Notes under the pieces: generated by a model | What the model was told of the DNA's origin: nothing | Seen by the model: the letters and a program-made list of their open reading frames with translations, nothing else | Databases searched by the model: none | Source: Magicicada septendecula | Taxonomy: Eukaryota; Arthropoda; Insecta; Hemiptera; Cicadidae | Length of the DNA stretch: 64,000 nt | NCBI GenBank assembly: GCA_034769895.1 | Contig: CM068373.1 | Location: forward strand, 280,023,158-280,087,157 | Direction of reading: 5' to 3' | Made by a program: the position numbers and the translations under genes | Part shown: piece by piece, positions 36,109 to 48,327 of the stretch | How the letters are laid out: every line of letters begins with the position of its first letter | How positions within the stretch are numbered: position 1 is the stretch's first letter

Positions 36109-36400
36109 AATTATTAGAACTACTTTCCAGGCTATCAGGCTGTGGTCTAGTGTTGTTTGGTACAGACATTTCAGGCCATCTTCAGTGCCTGAAGGACTTA
36201 ACTTTTACTGACACGGTCTCCGTCAGTAACACCATAGTACTGTGACAACGTAGGTTACTGTGGTGTTACTGATGGACAGCGTGTCAGTAAAAGTTAAGTC
36301 CTTCAGACACTGATGATGGCCTCCAATCGCGAAGTTGAAACATCTATACCAAACAACATTAGACCACAGCCTGATAGCCCAGGAAGTAGTTCTAATAATT
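36109..36400. repeat. 292 bp inverted repeat with Penelope-end-like motifs
   Basis: The arms AATTATTAGAACTACTTTCC and its inverse at 36381-36400 converge on a central GTCAGTAAC/GTTACTGA region. The plus-strand right half reads CTGATGATGGCC, then GAAACATC, then GACCACAGCCTGATAGCC. The left half is its degenerate inverse. It is the same repeat type as at 13140-13290. Confidence 0.7.
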
Positions 36401-36954
36401 AAGAAATTCCATTGTTGATAACAAAGTAATTACTATTTTCATGTGTCATGTTATAATTTTGTAACAATTAACTGACAAAACAATACTAACAACATTAGGG
36501 AAGGCTGCCATTCTTAGGGAAGGATGTGTTTCATTGACTGCAGTCTTCAGAATTTTATACAGAAAGTACAAATTTTTGCCTAGCAGTCAAAGTATTAATC
36601 CTTCAATGTTGACGGTATTAATGTTCAATCCACACCTGTACAGAGAAATGAACAATAGCGCAGCACAGCTGTGAAAATAAACATCACATTTTATTTGAAG
36701 AAGTGGTAATCATAGCCAAGATCCATAACCATTTTCAGTTTGTGTTAAGAGAGGTGATACAAATTTACAAAAATAAAAACCAACCTTAACGGACACAATA
36801 GCTACAAGTTGCCGGGAGTTTGGAAACCTGTTTTAAATAAGGTGACAGGATCATTATAATTAAATAATATACAACATTTGTCTTGTAAAAATGGTAAAAT
36901 GTTATATTCCACTTGTGTATTATAGTTCCTTGTTGTCATTGTCATCCTTTACGA

Positions 36955-37512
36955 CTTAAGCTAGAAGCTTGTTCCAGTCTCATCGGAATTCATCATTTAG
37001 GGGGTCTTCCCACTCTTCTCTTCCCCCTTGGATGATAGTCAAGGGCTCTTCTTGAAGATCTAGTTGGATCCATTCTCTCTACGTGTAACCGCCACTCCGT
37101 TTTGTACCGTGAGATTTTCTTATTTAAACTGTCAGCTATGCCTAGCCCCATTCTAATATGATCATTTATTCATTCTCTCCTGGTACAACCCTTTACAGCC
37201 CTCAAGAATCTCATTTCCGCTCCTTGTGTTCTAGGTATATATTTGGCCTTTCTAATCCAAGTATCACTGCCATACAGTAGGTGAGGTACGGCCATTTCAT
37301 TATAATATTTCAATTACGTCTCTTTCCTCGTTTTCTTCTTTAAGTGTTTAATGATACATCCACAAAGCGACTGGAAGAGACTAATTTTGCTTTCAACCTC
37401 CTTATCATCTTGATATTTAATGCTGCACCCTAGATATTTGAAATATGCCACTATTAATTCTATTTGCGAGTCTTGTATGGCAATCTTTGTTCTAATATGA
37501 TTTGTCCCCAGA
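36955..37512 (-). pseudogene. LINE reverse transcriptase C-terminal remnant
   Basis: Minus-strand translation with several breaks shows the thumb and tail region of a non-LTR RT: YFKYLGCSIKYQDDKEVESK, LYGSDTWIRKAKYIPRTQ, GAEMRFLRAVKGCTRRE, and RHVGRP-like GKRRVGRPP near the end. The tail pattern (AEM-FLR-VKGCTR... ER-... P-GRR-GRP) is common in arthropod LINEs. No intact frame; no endonuclease part. Confidence 0.75.
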
Positions 37513-38164
37513 AAAACCCATAACTTTTGTTTTAGTTAAGGAAATGGTTTGATTGTATTTGTTAAAATGTTAGTAAGATAAACATATAGGTCATAAGGTC
37601 CTTTGGAAGTAATTTTCATTCTCTTGGATGATCACAAGATTTTATTCTGCATACAGAAAACTGTCTCTTCTCCGGAGCGCATTTAAGTAGTTAACAAAAG
37701 ATACTAACTAAAAAGTAAAATTTTTAATAATTTTGGCTGGAACATTTTGATTATTTGAATTAGTGAAAACTTCTTAATTTCTGTAAATTACTTTTTAAAA
37801 TGTGACCTTGGTCCCATCATGTATATTATAACAATCTGCTCGTGTCGTGACAGTTTTACTTCGACTCTTTCTGCTGTTATATGAACGAAGTCCAAAACTT
37901 CGTAAATTTCTCGCTGTCTGTCGCTCTCATGACCTCACCAATACCCGTCTCTTCCTTCTTACCTGATTTAAATTAATTATTATTTTCCCGATTTTAGGCG
38001 CCAAATTGTTTGTTTTAAAACAATTAAAATTTTTTGTAACTTTTCCTTCCTTCACAATGAAACCGTATTACTTACCGCGCTATATTGGCTGAATTCAAAA
38101 TTTGCTCTCTCGCGGCAGTATTACCAACCTGTAATTCTGGTAAAAAATGTTCACTGTGCTATAT
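37513..38164. other. DENND10 intron sequence before the LTR nest
   Basis: A+T-rich. I see no gene or repeat of known type. Confidence 0.6.
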
Positions 38165-39319
38165 TGTAACTTTAATTACTTTACTGCTACTTTATTTTTG
38201 GTTTTAAATATTGTTTACTTCCTATGGTAAACATTTCGTCCGAGCGCCATCTTTATATCAACAATGAAAAACTAAAATATGCTTACCTTTGGGCCAAGTT
38301 CGTTTAAGCGAACCAGAAACAGCAGAACTTGTTATTTGAAATAAATCACTCTTAATTTTGCTATTTACCAATGACTTTACCTTTTATTTTAGTTATAACA
38401 TACATTTATATTGCATCCTACTTTGTAACAGTGTACACTACTATTCGGCATTAGGCGTAGTACATCGAATCAAATTAGAAATTCTTTCCCATTAACATTT
38501 TTACATTCCCACCCAAAATAAACATAATCAGTCATATTTTAAATTATAGAATTATATATTGGCACAACCCAGCACTTCTTAAATTTAGATTTTCCATTCA
38601 CGCAATCACACCCTCATTCATGCTGTACAATTTCTTTATTTCCCAAATTGAGCTCATTTTTAATAAATCTAAAAAGAATACTGAAAATTCGGTTTTAGCC
38701 CTTATTAAATTTGGTTTTACCCTCCATTTGTTACTTAGCTGAATTGTCCAGAAGATTCCGCATTGTTCCACGCACTTTCATCGTAATTCTCACCAGATGT
38801 TATTTGAATTTATTTGTTATATATTTAAGCAAAAACTGCTAGTTCACTTTAGATTGATTTCAATTTTGTATTTTACATTTTATACGTGCGGACGTCCACG
38901 AATATTTTCATTCGTTCCGGAACTTTTATATATGGCCGGCCGGCACAGATGATGTTACGTTACTGAGATCGAGGTGAACGGCTTCAATTCCGATGTGGAA
39001 AAGGTGTCACGTCACCAATCTTATTGTGTTCGGTTATGACGTCTCAAATATTAAGGTGCACAATTGTGCATTGCATTCTTAAATATGACGTTTTACAGGG
39101 TTGGCCTGATGACATAATAGGTCAGAGTTTGTCTGGCGAAATCGAGTTGTTGTTTTGCACGTACACATGTTGACCTTGACACAATTCCTGCACTGAGCTG
39201 ACTACGTCGTTACAAACTTTATAAAACTTCACCATTATAAATTATGCTTTTGCCATTGAAATAAAATTTACATTTGTTATTCCCCAAAATCTCTATAGGT
39301 ACCGGATTGTACCGTTACA
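38165..39319 (-). repeat. E3 3' LTR
   Basis: 1,155 bp, TGTAACTT...CCGTTACA. The first 660 bp match 60539-61197. Contains a GGCCGGCCGG palindrome near 38934-38943. Confidence 0.88.
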
Positions 39320-39720
39320 AGACCCCCTCAATGAGAGGTTTTATGATGAAGTATAAAACTCTCATTGACACATTCATATTTCCTAAAGGGATCAGCCAGG
39401 GGATATGTCGCCACACCCCCCTTTAAGGTTTATAAAAAAAAATCGTTAACTCACCCCTTGGTCCGGTGACTGTGACCATACCTGAATGACCTGACTGGAC
39501 TTCTCTCTCAAGATCCCAACACCGCAAGGCCAGTCAGGCACTTGATGCTCCTGCTCTGACGCGCTGGCCAGCTCAGGACCGCCGCCACAGCATCACCAAA
39601 CTCTAAAACATCCAATAAAAATCAAATAGTGGCCTTGTGTACTACCATATCCCTAACTGATCTGTTTCCCCTTAGCTATGTGCTGGTTTGCGGTAAGAAG
39701 CACTGGTTTTTCCTTACCTC
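39320..39720 (-). promoter_or_regulatory. E3 3' conserved block: polypurine tract and hairpin
   Basis: The G run at 39323-39327 (minus strand) adjoins the LTR. The hairpin is CAATGAGAG (39329-39337) pairing with CTCTCATTG (39359-39367), and inner TTTTA with TAAAA. It is followed by the ACTGGACTTCTCT...GATCCCAACACCG box (about 39498-39530) and a TGTTTCCCCTTAGC motif. Same layout as E1 and E2. Confidence 0.75.
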
Positions 39721-40117
39721 CTAACACATATAATACATATATGAATACAAGATTTATTATATAGATGTGTCATTCTCTTACTTCACTCCCAAATATTTAT
39801 AAAATTTTCGATTCCAATCGATAATAATTAATCCTTTTCCATTTTACAAGAAGAAGTATAAATCCTTATACTAATGCAATAATATTTCAAAACAATTGAT
39901 TAAGTTTAAGAGAATAAACAAAACAATTCATTAATATAACTTTCTACAAAACAAAACACATTTAAATCAACTACATTGAAACAAATCATCTACTTAAAAT
40001 AGTTAATTATCTTTCATTATTATAATACTTCTTACTTCAACACAAAATCATCTAATTATTTTTTATGATTAACATTATCAACTAATTCGTTACTAGTATT
40101 CTAGTAACCTCCTTCCA

Positions 40118-40477
40118 CACACACTATGGCCCCCCTGGGCTGTAGCGCCCAGTTGCTTCCACAAGGACTGAAGTTAGGGAGGAATTTTGTCATCTCCTGT
40201 CCTTGCTTCTGCATTACATTTTAAATTCCAGATATAATAATACCTGACTACATAATTACAACCTTAAGACGGGTCTATCACCCTTTTATTTGTTCCCACG
40301 CGAACAAGGTGATAGCCACTGTTCCATAGTTCCGGGGATTTCCCCTTGAGTCACCCCCCCCCCCCCCGTTAATTTCAAATTCACACCAATTTTCAAGGCA
40401 ACCAACCATGGCCAGCTTTACAATTTCTGCCCATAGCTGATTGTCGTCCAAAACCACGATTAGTGCTGGTGAAACAG
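40118..40477 (-). ncRNA. E3 hairpin-rich region, first half
   Basis: Shares short conserved boxes with E2 44080-44462: CTTAAGACGG, TGTTCCATAGTTCCGG and TTAGTGCTGGT. It also shares hairpin positions: CTATCACC (40275-40282) pairs with GGTGATAG (40308-40315), topped by TTGTTC/GAACAA. The stem opening at CGATTA (40457-40462) closes at 49584-49589, beyond the E2 insertion. Likely a structured RNA segment; function unknown. Confidence 0.6.
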
Positions 40478-41730
40478 TGTGAAGCTATTTATTTATCACA
40501 ATTATTTTGAGTACCATACACATAGAAATACCTAGAATGACTTTCACTTACCATCCAGACATGCTCTTTTGGGTCCAGGGTCTCATACGAACACCAAGAT
40601 ACAAGCACAATTTTGAAGGTTGCGTAAATAATTTACACAACACAAGTTTAAGAAGAGAATTTCCATTTAATGTTTTACTGTTATTTTAGTGAAATTAAGA
40701 ACATACATTTAGTAAATACATGTTTCAGGTGTTGTGCAACACGTGACTCTGTTGTAATATGACTTACAATCTACGGCTTACCTTATTTTTTCTAGGACAC
40801 AAACACAGTTATAACTCTCACAGACACAAACTCAGCCCAGCTTTGCCACTCTCACATACACACCTTATTTATAGCTTAGAAAATCCGTAACATTTTATCT
40901 GACTCAAATTCCCCCTTCGTCGGCCACGTGGTCCCCACGCACACGCATTGTCCGAACGGTTTTTTATTGTCCGAAATAGAAAAGGAAAATAAAATTCTCG
41001 ATTAAGGCCCTCTCGATAGATTGACCTCGGTCATATGACACTTCAACTGATTAATCCACTCTTTTACTCGTTAAATTACAACTTTTTTGATGAGCCTACT
41101 GAGGCCCAGTCCGGTACCTGGAACTGTTACTCGTAGACTGCCCCTGGAACTGGTAACGTAACAGTTACATCTTCCTTTCTCTGGCGGGAAGCTGTTGTTC
41201 ACTGCCACTATGGTTTCGTCGCTCATTGCTCATTTGCTGAGAGGTAACCATTTTATGTGTGGAATAAAGCTGGTATGTGTGTGTGACCCAAGGCCAATAT
41301 TGGACTTGGCTCCGCTGACGTCATTGGAAAGGCCGGATTTAGCCATGACTTCCTACCGCTCAAAAAAGCACATTGCTGGATTTTGCTCGTCCCAGGGCAT
41401 CCTGTTTTGTGGCTGGATGCGTCACTCAAACTTATGTTGGGGCAGTTGCGTCTGTATGCCGCTACACAAGTACAGATTTCTGAGAAGTTTGAAGGGGGTA
41501 AACGCTTCGCTGGCCGACTTACACAATGGAAATTGCGTAACGCCTTTGTCTCAGACTGCTATTTCTCAACACTGGAAATAACGTTGCCATGCGTTCTGTT
41601 ACAATGGAATGAATTTCGTTACACAATAATTTTCACGACTTTTTTACAAACCCGCACCAAAATGAAAGAAATAAAAATGTACTTGCCCCATACGGTAAAA
41701 ATAAAAACACCCAAAAATTGACCCGCTACA
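40478..41730 (-). repeat. E2 3' LTR
   Basis: 1,253 bp. Partner at 48328-49579. Frames of 128 and 112 codons inside it occur in both LTRs and are not considered genes. Confidence 0.95.
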
Positions 41731-42090
41731 ATACCCCCTCGATGAGAATTCTGCTGTTCACGACAGAAGAAATCTCATCGATAACCCCGAAGAGGACCGG
41801 TGAGGAACTGGTGCCAACAACCCCCTGGTTCTTAATCTCATGGGTACACGACCCCCCTGGCTCAGCGACCATGGACTCATCTGAACGAGATCACTGGACT
41901 TCTCCGTAAGAGATCCCAACACCGAGAAATCGAACAGACTCGTACCACAGCGCACCTCACCTTCTACCATGCTACCCCCAAAATCCTCAACCCCTGGCTA
42001 AAATTATTCCAGCTCCTCCGCCGATATGTTCCCCTTTTTTGCAAGCTGGGCTGCCTTTAGCAAATACTGGGCTCACACATACTCACATTA
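41731..42090 (-). promoter_or_regulatory. E2 3' conserved block: polypurine tract and hairpin
   Basis: The minus-strand G run (41734-41738) lies beside the LTR. The hairpin is CGATGAGA (41740-41747) pairing with TCTCATCG (41773-41780), and inner TTCTG pairs with CAGAA. The box ACTGGACTTCTCC...GAGATCCCAACACCG lies at about 41894-41925. A TTCCCCTTTTTTGC motif stands where E1 and E3 have TTTCC(C/T)CTTAGC. Confidence 0.75.
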
Positions 42091-44079
42091 CATGATGCCA
42101 TAACACACTAAAAATAAAAAATTTCTTTTAAAATTTATTATAAATTTAAAAAATTCAAAATTCAAAAAAATAATCTTTTATCAAAAAATTCTCTTCCTGG
42201 TTTTTCTAATTTTTGTTTAAAATGACTTAACCTAGACATTTCTACTAATCTAAACACATCCTTACGCTAACATGAGAACCACTTATAGTCTACCAATAAA
42301 ATGCAATACAATAAAATAAACATGGTTAATGCACACATAATAAAAGAATCATTATCTGAAATATTCATTCGCTGGCAGGCGAAAAAAATTTTTTTTTTTT
42401 TTCTCAAAAATTACAATTTTCAAAAGTTTAAAATCCAAAAAAATTTATTCATTAAATATTTATTAAATTTATTTATTAAATAACATATTTATTAAAATTA
42501 TTCAAATATTGGTTTGAATTCGTTAAACAAACAATTAAAATTGGCTTCCTACTATACAGGCTTAGTAGGTATATGAACTCATCAGCTGATCGAAACTAGG
42601 TCAAGTCCAAAACCCTTGACCTACATATGTGGTGTATGCATTCTGAAAATACACTGAACATCTGTAATATCCTAACTAGAAATACAAACATAATAAAACA
42701 AAATATTTAAAATAAACAAATATTTAATATAAATAATCATCAACTTGATATTTAAATTATTTAAAACAAACAATTCTTAACTTTACATTATTTTCAAATT
42801 TTATCAAAATTCTGTCACTGGTTTCGAAAAAATAAAACTTTTATATCTTTATTATGAATCACTCTCCTTTTGCTGAACAATCTTATTCTTCATTTAACAA
42901 TCTCGCTATACTTTACTGTGGGTGATGTAAATTATTTATTCTCATTTACTGTATTAGATCTGTATACATATATAAACTTTACTCTCTGACTCTAATTTCT
43001 AACAACTTCAACTATCATGACACCCATCTCTACCAAAATATCTACCCCAAAACACTCTAAGCCCCAACTTATCATTTAACTCAAAACGCCACCTTCTCTA
43101 CATATATAAAAAAATACTCTCTAACCCTTTGTACATAGGATACGTGTTTCCCCTACCCAAAACTCAATTCCCTTATTTGGCCCCTGGATTCTACCTAAGG
43201 CGGCCCCTTCCCCACTAAAATCTATCCCTATCCCGTCCCAACCCTTGTTGCGGACTCCTACATTACACTACCCTCTAATACAAAATTGCCTTCCCCAAAA
43301 ATCTCAATCTCATTACCTCACTACAAATACAACAAAATAACATCATTAATTATAAACAAAAATATATCACTCAAAATCTACATAAAGTCTCCATTACCAC
43401 TGTGTCAACTTCAATACTTCTTGAAATTCTATAACATATATTACTTCAAAAACAACATTACATTATATTCATCTCTACTATTTAAAATTCAACTTTGATT
43501 TTAACTTGGACAGATATATGTGTCCCATAAAATTATGCATCACCCAAAAATTATCTCTTATTAGCTGGCATAATTTGTTAATTTATTTCTCATTTTATCA
43601 AATTATCTTCCTCATTACTTTAGAACATCTGTGATACATTAAAACATTACCTTGGACATTAATTATTTGTAATATTTACAAACCAACATACCAGTGACAT
43701 GGTATTGCTGATCAGCTGATACCCTAACACAATGAAAATACATCTTTTACTTGAACCACTTACATGAAATATACATATTTATTTATCATTATTCCTCACC
43801 TCCTTGTTTCCCCTTTCTCTGATTTTGGTCATTTATGTTAACCTGCCAGACGATTTAATTATTGGCTTTTAAAAAAAAATACACACATAATAATGAAAAT
43901 ACATATTCTTATCAATGCTTATCTAACAGACAACAATAAAATAATCCACTTAAAATTATACCATTAACACCTTATTTTTAAATATCTAAGAAGCTAGTTA
44001 ATTGAACAGAGCGCAAGCGTTTTTGTTTGATCAAACTTTGAATAAAAAAATGTTATGTTATAAAATTTACATTCGTGAC
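42091..44079 (-). other. E2 noncoding internal region
   Basis: Extremely A+T-rich, with only short random frames. No similarity to any protein was noticed. Confidence 0.65.
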
Positions 44080-44690
44080 TCCTTTGCATCACCTCCTAGC
44101 CACACACACTATTTCAGATTATGGTGGACTGTGGCGCCCATTCGCTTCCACAGAGACTGTATATTTTGGAGCAGGTTTTTTACCTCTCCGTGTCTCTGCT
44201 TCCGCTATTAAGTTTTAAAGTAGTGAACATCAACATGTTCTCGTCTATAATCATACACCCTTAAGACGGTTCTGCCACCTGTCTTGCTACCCCAAGGCGG
44301 GCAGAGTGGCAGCCGCTGTTCCATAGTTCCGGCAGATTTCCTCTAAGTTCGCCCCCCATGGAATTTCAAATCTATACCAATTTCAAGTCAGCTATGGTCA
44401 AGGGACTTGGTATGACCATAGCTGGCCGCTAGCCAAAACCACGGTTAGTGCTGGTAAGACAGTAACCGCCCGAAAAGTCGAGGAAATCTAACTTTAATTT
44501 AATTGCCTGTTTCATCAATACTATTATGTGCGACACGGTAGTTTGGCAGTGTGTACACTTTAATTTACACTGATAAGGTGTGCCGCACATTTATCGCCAT
44601 TTTGGCCTCCGATGGAGGTAACACTCCCTGTTACCCCCAACCCATTTCGCTATTTGCGAGAGCACAGGCAACCCCCACAATAGCCACTTA
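44080..44690 (-). ncRNA. E2 hairpin-rich conserved region
   Basis: Successive hairpins: CTGCCAC (44272-44278) with GTGGCAG (44306-44312); GCTATGGTC (44391-44399) with GACCATAGC (44414-44422); CGGTTA (44442-44447) with TAACCG (44463-44468); TGTGCGACAC (44527-44536) with a near-complement at 44580-44589; GGTAAC (44617-44622) with GTTACC (44630-44635). Between them lie sequence boxes shared with E3 (TTCCATAGTTCCGG, TTAGTGCTGGT, GGCCTCCGATG). The stems are kept while their bases change, which argues for selected RNA structure. No known ribozyme or riboswitch class is recognised. Confidence 0.62.
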
Positions 44691-46810
44691 ATAGCTAATT
44701 AATTACTTAACAATTGAAAATTAAACTTTCTACAAATACAGTTCAACACTCCATTGTTCTATCACTCCATTGAGCACCAATCTACCCCCCAAAATATCCC
44801 CACTTCTTGTATTGACAACAAGTTTATATTTTGTTACACACCGTTTCAAAACGTTCCCATGCTCACTGATACTAACTCTTGACAATTGTTTTGGTCACTT
44901 AATTCTGAAATTTATTTAATTTTTTAAAATTATATGCATCCCATTTTTTTTTTTTTTTTCAAAAACTTTTAAAATTCAAACAATTTAAGTTCATTGTTAA
45001 AATCATTGTTTCTATTAATTTGAATACCCAATTAATTTAATGGTTTTTAATTTCTCAAACTATAAGTTACAATAATTACCTCATTATTTTTTGTCTGTGA
45101 AAATTTAATTTCAATTCTTTTATGTCACAATATGGTTTTGCTCAAGATACTGATTCAGCAGACTACAACATTTCTGTTTACATTTGTGTACCAGACTTGC
45201 TTTCATAAACAACAGTTATAAACATTCTCAGTTTCAGCATTCATAGACTAAACACTTTGGTTACATCATATACTGCCATACCTGCTTGCTACACTTTTCA
45301 AGTTTTATAAATCTTTTAGATAACATATTTGTCGCTTACATTTTTCATTCCCATTCAGATCAGATATATTTTTTGATTCATTAATAAAAGTGGCCCTTTT
45401 AAATTACCTGTTTAACTTGAAAATTCTTTAACACTCTTCAACCAAAACAGTTTGATTTTAATTACAGCTGTATGAAGTTACTGTATAAAATATGTAAAAT
45501 TACAATTTCAATTTGAATCAAAATGAATTTACACAGCACTAGCATCTACAATATTAAGTTACTCCAAGGGCGGCTACAATTCAATTTCATCTCTTAGTAC
45601 ATTCAAAACAATTTCCATGACTTTAATTACCATTTTCAAAATGCTTCTACGTGATTAAATGTTCAGTTTTTCTTAATATTTCAATAAATTTTACAAACAT
45701 TACATCATTGGTTCTAATCTCTCTTTAAATTCCTCCACAATCACATTCTTAATACCATAATCCCCTACTCATAACCTAACATAGCAGGTACCACACAAAA
45801 TAATTATTGAACCTTTTGGTTGCATAAGTTTACTTTAAAATATTTTCCAAAATTATTTACTTACTTAATATTTATACTTATTATTTTTCTTAATTACCTG
45901 TAAATAGGTTGTGCTTTACTTGTACAGGATCATTGTATATAGGGATGCGATGGAAGACGAACAGAACCCCTACTCATATGATGAACTACCCTCCCCCCCC
46001 TTTTTTTTTTTTTTTTTTTCAAAACAAACCACAACCACTAATCTACAACCCCATCTCTATATACAATTATCCTATTAGACTATACAGAAATTTATTATCT
46101 AGTTTGTCTACTCAGCCACAAAACTTCTCCACTAGCTACCTAATTAAGGGATGAGTTTACAATTCATAAATAACGCCGGTTTGTTTGATTTTGAGGATTA
46201 CCCTAATGTATTATTTAGAATTAAGGTAATCAGATGGTTCCAAAAAGTGTGCCAATTTGTGTAACTATTGTTTGTGTGTTTACTCTAAGGGGATGGTTAG
46301 GGAAATCGGGAAGATAAAAGGGATGAGGATTATTACAGGGTCAAGAACTAGGACTAAAGGTAGGGACAAAGCTTCCTCCGAAAATAAGGTTAAATGGAGA
46401 AAACCAAGGCTCGCGTGGGCAGGGGCGCGTCCCTGAAATAGACGAACCCCACTGGGACAAGTGGGGAACACCTATCCGCTACCACTTACTGTTTTATATT
46501 ATTCATAGTTATTTATAATTATTTAACTATAAGTTTATTATAGTGTTTAGTTATATTTAATGACATGATTTAATTTATTGTTTTATTTTAAGATGCAAAA
46601 TATTAATATTATTTTTGTCATCACAATTTCGGCTACATACATCCCTTGTTTATCTAACATTTTATAATGCATACAATTACTTTCACTACACATGTATTTA
46701 CAATTCTTCATCAATAATTATTCAGTTATATCACACTTCAATATCTAAAATCAGCTAGGTCATTACCATATATTAACATATTTGAAATTGTCCAATTGTG
46801 AATTTAAGGC
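44691..46810 (-). other. E2 noncoding region between gag-like ORF and hairpin region
   Basis: A+T-rich with poly-T runs (about 44945-44960, 45998-46019) and a stretch at about 45000-45180 shared with E1. The first 200 bases downstream of the gag-like stop are also shared with E1. No pol relic seen. Confidence 0.65.
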
Positions 46811-48118
46811 TCAACCTCCATCGTCATAGATAAGTCTTTGTTTTATATAGCATTGTTCAGTTTCATTAACACACAAATTACAATCTTGTGTGTCGTCACC
46901 ATAAAAACCACATTCATTCATCTTACCAAAATAATCATAAAACAGGTCAACATTAAGTGCATTGGTTAAGTCTCCATCAGTAATATTCGTTATCAAGTCA
47001 GTTATTTTTTCTTCATAAAGTAAATTATTATTATTTAAACATGTACTATCAAAATAATCTTCACTCTCTATTTTAACAGGTAAGTTTAACATCTCTTTCA
47101 ACTCATTATAATCTCTCATTAGTTTATATAATTCTATTTCTTTATCAATACACAACTCTCTCTCAAAACATCTTTCATTATCATAACACCATATCACGCT
47201 TTTATCATTCCACGCAGGGGGTACAAAATTATTCAGCAAAATTAAACAACTCAAATCTTTCACTGATAAGGGTCTCTTGCCCGAAAATAACACTTTTGAA
47301 CACTCTGGTTCATCACAAATAAGGGGAAATTTTACCCCCTGCCCTACACATTCATCTACTCTTTCTTTCCATTCTTTTTCTAATTCAACAACACTAATTA
47401 TTACTTCATTACAACTTGTCATTTTCTCACTCTCACTTACTGTTTCACTATCTATTTTCAACGTATCACTTTCTGATACCGCCTTTTCAATTACATTACC
47501 ATTTTCAACATTATTGTTACTATTTATCTTAGTCTCTACTACCACATTTTTAATTATATTCTCATTTTCAACCTTATTGTCATCACTTGTTAATTTCTTA
47601 CTGTCATTATTATTTTTACTTTTACTCTGTTCTCCTACTGACTCTACTACTCTCTCAATATCTCGTTTCAACTCATTACAACTATTTTCGCATTTTATTT
47701 TTACCTCATTAATATCAAATTTGAGTGCATCAAATTTGCAATTGAATTCGGTCTTAATTTCATCAAAGCGATTATTTTGTCTGTCTAATTTTATGTCATT
47801 ATTGTCAAAACGACTATTTAATTCGTTAAATTTGTTATTCTGTACATGAATGTCCATTGATATGGTTCTTAATATACTCATTATATCATCGTCTAATTTG
47901 TTACATTTTGTTGAGGTCGGGGTTGCTTGAATCCCTGAATCCTCTGTATTATCTTTTTCATTTGTGTTATGCACATTCATGTTTTTATCGTCTTGACCTA
48001 CATTCGGTGTTGAATGTATTTCAGGACTACTCATCACAGCTGATTCGTCAACTTCAGCTGTTTCACTTATCGCAGTCGAGTCGGACAAATCGACTCCGTT
48101 CTCTGCTGTATTTTCCAT
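46811..48118 (-). CDS. Gag-like coiled-coil protein of E2
   Basis: 435 residues, ATG at 48118 (MENTAENGVDLSDS...), intact. Acidic N-terminus, then a coiled-coil-like region with KFNELNSRFDNNDIKLDR-type repeats. Then the linker SESDTLKIDSETVSESEK, identical to E1. The C-terminal domain has ICDEPECSK and RDYNELKEMLNLPVKIESED. It ends RLIYDDGG. No zinc knuckle or enzyme motif. E1 and E2 are most alike in the linker and C-terminal half, and diverge in the coiled-coil part. Presumed structural protein of the element; family not recognised. Confidence 0.72.
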   Translation of the reverse strand: MENTAENGVDLSDSTAISETAEVDESAVMSSPEIHSTPNVGQDDKNMNVHNTNEKDNTEDSGIQATPTSTKCNKLDDDIMSILRTISMDIHVQNNKFNELNSRFDNNDIKLDRQNNRFDEIKTEFNCKFDALKFDINEVKIKCENSCNELKRDIERVVESVGEQSKSKNNNDSKKLTSDDNKVENENIIKNVVVETKINSNNNVENGNVIEKAVSESDTLKIDSETVSESEKMTSCNEVIISVVELEKEWKERVDECVGQGVKFPLICDEPECSKVLFSGKRPLSVKDLSCLILLNNFVPPAWNDKSVIWCYDNERCFERELCIDKEIELYKLMRDYNELKEMLNLPVKIESEDYFDSTCLNNNNLLYEEKITDLITNITDGDLTNALNVDLFYDYFGKMNECGFYGDDTQDCNLCVNETEQCYIKQRLIYDDGG

Positions 48119-48307
48119 TATTATTATTTTTTGGTATTTACTCTGTTTCTTATGTGAACAACTATTCTTTACTTCTTTTGCATAACTTTACATAAGTACC
48201 TTTTACGTATTTTTTTTTTTTTTTACTTAACCTCTCAACTGTGCTTGTATCCCATTTGTAGGTATGGAATTTCATTTTTTTTTTTTTTTTTTTTTTTTTT
48301 GCAATTC

Positions 48308-48325
48308 GTCCCTGTTCGGGCGCCA
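48308..48325 (-). other. E2 primer-binding site, exact tRNA-Lys complement
   Basis: The minus strand reads TGGCGCCCGAACAGGGAC, two bases inside the 5' LTR. This is the 18-base complement of the 3' end of the tRNA-Lys type used by lentiviruses, and it primes minus-strand DNA synthesis. Confidence 0.92.
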
Positions 48326-48327
48326 AA

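Noticed and set aside
34684-38164. A third DENND10 exon
   Set aside because: Scanned for the expected continuation after ...SDNLPG with an acceptor site; no convincing stretch seen, so the exon is assumed to lie right of the window.
40118-40477. Known ribozyme or intron class for the hairpin-rich region
   Set aside because: No hammerhead, HDV-like or group I/II core could be identified by eye; named only as a structured region.
41195-41721. Frames of 128 and 112 codons on the plus strand (and at 49044-49570)
   Set aside because: They lie inside both LTRs of E2, are antisense to the element, overlap each other and have no motif; they are repeated only because the LTR is repeated.
48308-48325. 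tRNA-Lys gene
   Set aside because: Only the 18-base complement of the tRNA 3' end is present, next to an LTR; it is a primer-binding site. No tRNA gene was found in the window.
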